6,448 nucleotides of DNA, taken from an uncultured Prevotellaceae bacterium. GTDB lineage: Bacteria; Bacteroidota; Bacteroidia; Bacteroidales; Bacteroidaceae. The stretch is from positions 1-6,448 of the forward strand of contig CAMKTM010000145.1 of assembly GCA_946415695.1 (NCBI GenBank), given 5' to 3'. Shown here in pieces: positions 1-5,100 of the stretch (position 1 is its first letter; each line of letters starts with the position of its first letter). Made by a program: the position numbers and the translations under genes. A model generated the notes under the pieces. It had not been told where the DNA came from. It made no database searches and saw nothing but the letters and a program-made list of their open reading frames with translations.

Positions 1-100
1 GGTTAGGGGTTAGAGGTTAGGGGTTAGAGGTTAGAGGTTAGGGGTTAGGGGTTAGAGGTTAGGGGTTAGGGGTTAGAGGTTAGGGGTTAGAGGTTAGAGG
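1..100. repeat. Heptamer tandem array TTAGRGG, 14 copies
   Basis: After two leading bases (GG, the end of an earlier copy) the sequence is fourteen uninterrupted 7-nt units. Each unit is either TTAGGGG or TTAGAGG, and only the fifth base varies. Writing the variable base, the order is G A G A A G G A G G A G A A. The array stops abruptly at position 100, where ATACTTTTGG follows. It is open at the left edge, so the true copy number is unknown. Seven units carry a run of four G, so the plus strand could form G-quadruplexes (inference). It lies about 100 bp downstream of the cysQ stop. The likeness to eukaryotic telomere repeats is superficial, given the bacterial genes beside it. Confidence 0.95.
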
Positions 101-130
101 ATACTTTTGGCTCCGAAATTATTTTTACTT

Positions 131-218
131 TCACCTTTTCACCTTTTTACCTTTTCACCTTTTACTTTTTTACCTTTTCACCTTTTACTTTTTTGCCTTT
201 TCACTTTTTCCCTTTTTC
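131..218. repeat. Pyrimidine-rich tandem array with perfect 23-bp duplication
   Basis: The plus strand is almost pure C/T with scattered A, made of units such as CACCTTTT, TACCTTTT and ACTTTTTT (7-8 nt each). A 23-bp segment at 149-171 is repeated without mismatch at 172-194, and a degenerate further copy begins at 195. The array overlaps the cysQ end: the TGA stop (read on the minus strand at 203-201) and the last codons, giving a Gly-Lys-Lys tail, lie inside its degenerate edge. On the cysQ transcript it would be a G/A-rich 3' tract. I see no stem-loop followed by a T-run, so it does not look like a standard Rho-independent terminator. Confidence 0.9.
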
Positions 219-992
219 TTCTACGATGAACCAAGGGTTGTGCAGGTCTGGCTTGTTGTAGGTCAGGGGCTGCCCTGTCCGGGCATCCGAAACGGTTCTC
301 CCCGCTGCCCGGGCAATGGCGTCGCCCGCAGCGGTGTCCCATTCCATGGTGGGGGCAAAGCGCGGATAGACATCGGCAGTCCCTTCGGCCACAAGGCAAA
401 TCTTCAGGCTACTGCCGCTGCTCACGAGACGTACATCGCTGTGTTCTTGGCGTTTGCGGTTGATGTATTCCTCCGTCTCGGGGGTGAGATGTGAGCGGCT
501 GGCAACAATGGTAAAGGGCCTGCCGTTCCTTTCGTCTAAGGGGAGGGGATGGGTTTCTCCGGCTTCTTCTCGGAAAGCCCCTCCCTCGGATGAGTTTTCG
601 CCTGCATAGAGCACCTGAGTGGCAGGCACGTAGATGATGCCGAGGACGGGAACCCCGTCCTCCACGAGGGCTATGTTGACCGTGAACTCGCCGTTCTTCT
701 TGATGAACTCTTTGGTGCCGTCGAGTGGGTCGACCACCCAAAGCTTATGCCACGATTTGCGCTCTTCGTATGGCAGATGGGCTCCCTCTTCGCTGAGGAT
801 GGGAATGCCGGTGGGCTCGAGGTGGCGGACGATGCATTCATGTGCGGCCTTGTCGGCAAGCGTCAAAGGGCTATTGTCGGCTTTCCTCTCGATGCCGAAG
901 TCTTGCGAAGGGTCGTTGTAGATGCGCATGATTTCTTTGCCAGCATCAAGCGCCGCAGCAATCGCAATATCAATGAATTTACAATTTGACAA
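201..992 (-). CDS. cysQ: CysQ, 3'(2'),5'-bisphosphate nucleotidase
   Basis: Predicted to hydrolyse 3'-phosphoadenosine 5'-phosphate (PAP) to AMP and phosphate in the cytoplasm. This removes the by-product of PAPS-dependent sulfate reduction or transfer, which is inhibitory when it accumulates. The 263-residue protein belongs to the Mg2+-dependent, Li+-sensitive inositol-monophosphatase superfamily. Visible motifs are KADNSPLTLAD (37-47), LSEE (66-69), the metal-binding DPLDGTKEF (88-96), NGEFTVNIAL (100-109) and WDTAAGDAI (218-226). Expected metal ligands are E68, D88, D91 and D219. Length is normal for CysQ. The start is TTG at 992-990. An in-frame stop lies a few codons upstream with no ATG between, and the first internal Met (residue 22) would remove part of the first helix. 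In many Bacteroidetes cysQ precedes an SLC13-type transporter and cysC/cysD/cysN (recalled); any such genes would lie beyond the left edge. The family is certain; substrate preference for PAP over inositol phosphates is inferred from the close CysQ match. Confidence 0.95.
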   Translation of the reverse strand: MSNCKFIDIAIAAALDAGKEIMRIYNDPSQDFGIERKADNSPLTLADKAAHECIVRHLEPTGIPILSEEGAHLPYEERKSWHKLWVVDPLDGTKEFIKKNGEFTVNIALVEDGVPVLGIIYVPATQVLYAGENSSEGGAFREEAGETHPLPLDERNGRPFTIVASRSHLTPETEEYINRKRQEHSDVRLVSSGSSLKICLVAEGTADVYPRFAPTMEWDTAAGDAIARAAGRTVSDARTGQPLTYNKPDLHNPWFIVEEKGKK

Positions 993-999
993 TCCTCTG

Positions 1000-1132
1000 T
1001 TATTTACGATTTAACGATTTACGATTTACTATTTATTTGCGATTGAACGCTTTACGATTTACTATTTATTTACGATTTAACGATTTACGATTTACTATTT
1101 ATTTGCGATTTGATGATTTACGATTTATTATG
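1000..1132. repeat. A/T-rich 33-bp tandem repeat, 3 full plus 1 partial copy
   Basis: Three consecutive 33-bp units occupy 1008-1040, 1041-1073 and 1074-1106. A fourth truncated and diverged unit starts at 1107 and fades near 1132, and the eight bases before 1008 match the tail of a preceding unit. Each unit contains GATTTAC-type heptamers followed by TATTTATTTRC. Copy 2 differs from copies 1 and 3 at only a few positions (for example GATTGAACGC in place of GATTTAACGA). It sits directly upstream of the cysQ start, so it would be in the cysQ leader or promoter region. No TAnnTTTG promoter element for cysQ is visible in it on the minus strand. Confidence 0.9.
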
Positions 1133-1393
1133 AGAGATTGACGAGGAATCGTTCCTTTTTTCCTAACGCATCGCAGGTCATCAAAAAACGAGGCACGCTC
1201 TTATTGCCAACGAGGCACGCTCTTATTGCCAACGAGGCACGCTCTTATTGAAATAAGGCCACGCTCTTCTTCCCCGAGGCGAGGCATCCTGCGTTCACGA
1301 CAACGAAACTTTGTCGGTCATCCGGACATGGATGCCGCTGCGTTATAGCATTTCTTGATGTCTCGCTTTTCGCTTTCTGCAGCTTACTTGCTG
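1133..1393. other. Rest of the cysQ-ruvA gap, no gene seen
   Basis: Apart from the 22-bp array, this 261-bp stretch holds no open frame with family resemblance, no tRNA-like fold and no clear promoter or terminator. Minor symmetries are a CTTATT-GA-AATAAG palindrome at 1244-1257, a six-base stem CGACAA/TTGTCG at 1298-1303 and 1311-1316 with a 7-nt loop, and a five-base stem CATCC/GGATG at 1319-1334. A GCAGC/GCTGC pair lies just beyond the ruvA stop around 1379-1394. None is followed by a T-run on either strand, so none is called a terminator. Confidence 0.6.
1187..1273. repeat. 22-bp tandem repeat, 3 exact copies plus 1 degenerate
   Basis: Two perfect adjacent 22-bp copies lie at 1187-1208 and 1209-1230. 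A third copy at 1231-1250 is exact for its first 20 bases. A degenerate fourth follows at about 1251-1273. The core CACGCTCTT is present in all four, at 1194, 1216, 1238 and 1260, with a 22-bp step, about two helical turns. It is much richer in G+C than the adjacent 33-bp array and shares no sequence with it. Spacing and length resemble iterons or multi-site protein-binding arrays, but no replication gene is near, so no function is assigned. Confidence 0.92.
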
Positions 1394-1990
1394 CTACAGC
1401 ATCTTGAGGGCAAGCTTAATGACGCGCTCTACGGGGGCATCCGGCTCGTCGGTAAGGATTTTCTGCACAGCTTTGTGGGCAGGTGCAGGGCTGAATCCAA
1501 GCATTGAGAGAGCGGCGACGGCTTCGTCCATCACCTCTTTGTTGACATTTGGCGTTAGCGAAGCATTCGTCGAGGCTGCCTCGATGCCGAGAGTGCCAAT
1601 CTTGTCGCGCAGCTCCACGATGATGCGCTGGGCAGCCTTCGGGCCGATGCCTTTCACCGTCTTGAGCATCTTGTCGTTCCCCTCGCTGATGATGCCGGCA
1701 AGTTCTGAGACGGTCATCGAAGAAAGAATGACGCGACTGGTGGCAGCGCCAATGCCGCTCACGCTGGTCAGCAACAGGAAAAGCTCGCGCTCGGCACGGG
1801 TGCTGAACCCCCAAAGCTGATAGGCATCTTCGCGGATGGATTCCGTAACCCAGAGCTTCACTTCCTGCTTGCCCTGAATGGCGGAGAACGTGTTCAAAGA
1901 GATGTTCAAGCCGTACCCAACGCCGTGACACTCCACGATTGCAAGTGCCGGAGACAGGTCGGTAAGCGTTCCTTTCAGATATTCAATCAT
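1394..1990 (-). CDS. ruvA: RuvA, Holliday junction branch migration protein
   Basis: RuvA binds the four-way Holliday junction as a tetramer or octamer and loads RuvB ATPase rings to drive branch migration during recombinational repair; RuvC then cleaves. The 198-residue protein has the normal family length. An N-terminal OB-fold starts MIEYLKGTL and spans about 1-62. The REDAYQLWGF segment (53-62) contains the acidic-pin residues E54 and D55 that keep the junction open. Two helix-hairpin-helix motifs follow, around SGIG (78-81) and KGIGPKAAQRI (113-123). A flexible linker lies at about 135-150, and the C-terminal RuvB-binding domain III spans 152-198 (EAVAALSMLGF). An upstream in-frame ATG at 2017 would add nine residues. 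It was rejected because it lies within the predicted -7 promoter box and the homologous family start is MIEYL. It is divergent from sprA, with a 140-bp gap. Confidence 0.97.
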   Translation of the reverse strand: MIEYLKGTLTDLSPALAIVECHGVGYGLNISLNTFSAIQGKQEVKLWVTESIREDAYQLWGFSTRAERELFLLLTSVSGIGAATSRVILSSMTVSELAGIISEGNDKMLKTVKGIGPKAAQRIIVELRDKIGTLGIEAASTNASLTPNVNKEVMDEAVAALSMLGFSPAPAHKAVQKILTDEPDAPVERVIKLALKML

Positions 1991-2004
1991 ATTTCGTCGT
2001 ATTG

Positions 2005-2035
2005 TTGTTTGGTGCAAAGGTACAAAATATAGTTG
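2005..2035 (+). promoter_or_regulatory. Candidate sprA promoter (TTG-N20-TATAGTTG)
   Basis: On the plus strand TTG at 2005-2007 is followed after 20 bases by TATAGTTG at 2028-2035. This matches TTG-N19-21-TAnnTTTG with one mismatch in the -7 box. It would start transcription near 2042 and give a leader of roughly 90 nt. The ruvA -7 box (2015-2022, minus strand) lies inside the spacer of this element, so the two promoters would overlap physically. An alternative -7-like TACGTTAA at 2114-2121 is weaker, lacks a -33 partner and would leave almost no leader. Confidence 0.42.
2015..2022 (-). promoter_or_regulatory. ruvA promoter, Bacteroidetes -7 box TACCTTTG
   Basis: Read on the minus strand, 2022-2015 is TACCTTTG, an exact match to the Bacteroidetes primary sigma -7 consensus TAnnTTTG. 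It is followed by CACC, and transcription would start near 2008, leaving a leader of under 20 nt before the ATG at 1990. No exact TTTG -33 element lies at the expected spacing; that position (about 2042-2046) falls inside the AAAGATW repeat and reads CTTTA on the minus strand. Its position fits ruvA and supports the shorter ruvA start. Confidence 0.75.
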
Positions 2036-2063
2036 AAAGATTAAAGATAAAAGATTAAAGATA
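2036..2063. repeat. Perfect 14-bp duplication, four AAAGATW heptamers
   Basis: AAAGATTAAAGATA occurs twice back to back at 2036-2049 and 2050-2063. Each half is itself two heptamers (AAAGATT, AAAGATA), so this is a four-unit 7-nt array. It covers the expected -33 region of the ruvA promoter and the predicted start of the sprA leader. A change in copy number would therefore alter the sequence just upstream of ruvA and the 5' end of the sprA transcript. Confidence 0.85.
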
Positions 2064-2130
2064 GGGAAAAAGTGAAGAAATAGTATCTAATATACAATAA
2101 ATGTATATGTGCATACGTTAATAATAAGAC

Positions 2131-5100
2131 ATGATTGCGCGTAAAATCATCATAACACTACTGACTTTGCTGTCATGTGTCGGTATGCCGGCAGTGGCAG
2201 CCAGGAGCGGCTGGACTTCCCTTCCTTCGGCCACAGCAGGAGAAATGTTCAGCGAACAGGCTCCAGCCGACACCATTACCGACGGCAAGCCCCGATACTC
2301 GGTGCGCAAGACCGGCACGGAGGACGCAAAGTCGCTACGCAAAAAAACTGCCGACCTGAAAGACCCCGACAACCTGAAAACCGAAGTCATCTACGACGAA
2401 AAGGACAACACTTATAACATCGGCACCTCGCTCGCAGGTTCCGACGACGCCGGAGGCAAGGGAACCGGTGCAAAGGGCTCTAACTCAGGAGCAGGCGGCA
2501 GAGACTCGGGCAGAAGCAATTCCAGCCGCAACCAGAACACTTCCACTCAGCCCCAAGCATCATCTACAGGCGCAGCGGGAGCCACATCGGGCAGCATCCT
2601 TCCGGGCAGATCCGGCTTCACGCTTGGCACAGCAACCAACTTCCTGAATGCTCCCGTCCTGATGACGCCGGAAGAATACCAGCGGTGGTCGCTGCAGAAC
2701 TCCATGCAGCAGTACTGGCGCCATAAGAACGAAGAAGCTTTCGAAAATTCCGGGAAAAAGAAATTCGACTTCACCGACATGCACTTCGACCTCGGACCGG
2801 CCGAAAAGATATTCGGTCCGGGCGGTGTGCAAATCAAGACCCAAGGCAGCGCAGAAATAAAAATCGGCATCAACACCAAAAAGGTGAATAATCCCGCTCT
2901 TGCAGCCTCACGCCGCAAGACTGTCGGCTTCGACTTCGACGAAAAGATAAACCTCAGCCTCAACGGTAAGGTCGGTGACAAAATCAATATGAACCTGAAC
3001 TACAACACACAGGCGACTTTCGATTTTGACACGCAGAACCTCAAACTCAAATACGACGGCAAGGAGGATGAAATCGTCAAACTCATCGAGGGCGGTAACG
3101 TGTCCTTCCCCAGCAACATCAGCCTCGTTCCAGGCGTCAGCAGCCTCTTTGGCCTTCGCACCGACCTCCAGTTCGGCAAACTCAAGATTCAGACCGTGGT
3201 GAGCCAAAAGAAGAGCGCCAGCACAAGCGTCAACAGCAAAGGCGGCTCGCAAACCACCAATTTCGAATTCAGCGCAACAAACTACGAGGAGAACCGCCAC
3301 TTCTTCCTCTCACATTTCTTCCGCGAGAGGTTCGACAGAAGCATGGAGACGCTTCCCACCATCTCCAGCGGCATCAACATCAAACGCGTGGAAATCTGGG
3401 TCACAAACAAGAGCGGCAGAAGCGAGAACAACCGCGACATTATCGCCCTGGCAGACCTAGGAGAACCAACCTATATCACAAACACCGAGTGGAAAAGATC
3501 GGGCATAAATGTGGCAAGCAACCGCTCGAACAGCGAGTATGAGGACATGGTAAACAAATATGCCGATGCCCGAAACATCTCGCAAGCCACAAACATCCTG
3601 GACGGAATATCAGAGTTCCACGGTAGCATCGACTACGAGAAACTCCAGTCGGCCCGCAAGCTCGCCACCTCCGAATACACCGTCAACAATGCCCTCGGCT
3701 ACGTCAGCCTCTCCAGTAACCTGCAGGTTGACGACGTACTGGCCGTTGCCTTCGAATACACCTATATGGGCACAACCTATCAGGTCGGCGAGTTTGCCAG
3801 CGACATAACAGACAACACCAAGGCACTCTTCGTCAAATTGCTGAAAAGCACGACTGGAAGCCCCGTCTTGCCCACATGGCGCCTGATGATGAAAAACGTT
3901 TATTACTTAGGAACGCAAAAAGTAATGAACGAAAAGTTCCGGCTCGACATCAAGTACCAAAGCGACTCTACCGGCGTTTACCTCAGCTATCTGCCAGAAG
4001 AGAAGTTTAAGAATACCATCCTCCTCAGGGCACTTAACCTGGACCGCCTGGACGCCAAGAACAATCCGCACCCCAACGGACAGTTCGACTTCGTGGAAGG
4101 CTACACCATAAGCAAGGGACGCATCATCTTCCCCGTGACCGAACCTTTCGGTGAACACCTGGCAAAATGGATTGGCGACCCTGCTTTAGCCGACAAGTAC
4201 TGCTTCCGCGAACTCTACGACAGCACCAAGACCGTGGCAAAGCAGATTGCCGAGCATGACAAGTTCATCCTTACCGGACGCTACAAGGGCACCAATGCCG
4301 GAGAAATAGACCTCGGCGTTACTAACGTGGCAAGAGGCTCTGTAGTCGTTACTGCCGGCGGAACAACGCTCACCGAAAACACCGACTATACGGTCGATTA
4401 CAACATGGGCCGCGTCACCATCATCAATCAGGCTCTCATCGATGCCGGCACTAACATAAGCGCCACCGTGGAAAGCAACGACACTTATGGCATGCAGCGA
4501 AAGACAATGTTCGGCATGAACCTGGACTACGAAATCAACAAGAACTTCACAATCGGCGGCACAGTGATGTATCTGAGCGAACAGCCCCTGACAACAAAGG
4601 TCAGCATGGGTAGCGAACCGCTCAAAAACACACTTTGGGGCGTGCATGTCAGCTGGAAAAAGGAAAGCCAGTGGCTCACCAACCTCATTGACAAGCTTCC
4701 GCTCATCCAATGCACAAAGCCCAGCTTCATCTCCTTCAACGGAGAGTTCGCACAGCTCATCGCAGGGCAAAACCATAGCGTCCAGGGGGATGCCTCCTAT
4801 CTTGACGACTTCGAGAGCAGCAGCATCAAAAGCAGCTTGACGCAACCTACGTATTGGAGCATGTCAAGTACGCCAAGCATGTTCGCGGAAAGCAAGATGA
4901 CATCCGATGTGGCATACGGCTACAATCGCGCATTGCTGGCCTGGTATTACGTCGATCCTATCTTTACCCGTCGCAGCAGTACGCTGACGCCCAGTCATAT
5001 CAAGAGCGACGTGAACCAGCTTTCCAACCATTATGTTCGTGAAGTTTATGAACGCGAACTGTATCCCCAGAAAGCACAAAACACTTATTCCAACGCTTCG

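Noticed and set aside
1..100. Telomere or linear-replicon end
   Set aside because: The heptamers resemble telomeric repeats, but the neighbouring genes are bacterial chromosomal genes and the variable base is irregular; no hairpin or telomere resolution site is visible.
178..399. 73-codon minus-strand frame ending in a Lys/Arg-rich tail
   Set aside because: It overlaps cysQ in another frame, and its basic tail comes only from translating the purine-rich repeat.
1187..1273. CRISPR array or plasmid origin iterons
   Set aside because: Copies are directly adjacent with no spacers, which rules out CRISPR. No rep gene or DnaA box cluster was seen, so an origin is unsupported.
1298..1334. Small stem-loops as a transcription terminator
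   Set aside because: Stems of five to six pairs with no following T-run on either strand.
1394..2017. Longer ruvA start adding nine residues
   Set aside because: The ATG at 2017-2015 overlaps the TACCTTTG -7 box, so it would lie upstream of the transcript start; RuvA proteins begin at MIEYL.
2908..3300. 130-codon minus-strand open frame opposite sprA
   Set aside because: In-register shadow over the most conserved N-terminal block of sprA; composition is acidic and hydrophobic with no domain features.
4186..4845. 219-codon minus-strand open frame opposite sprA
   Set aside because: Same in-register antisense shadow as above; no recognisable motifs, and sprA conservation explains the sequence.
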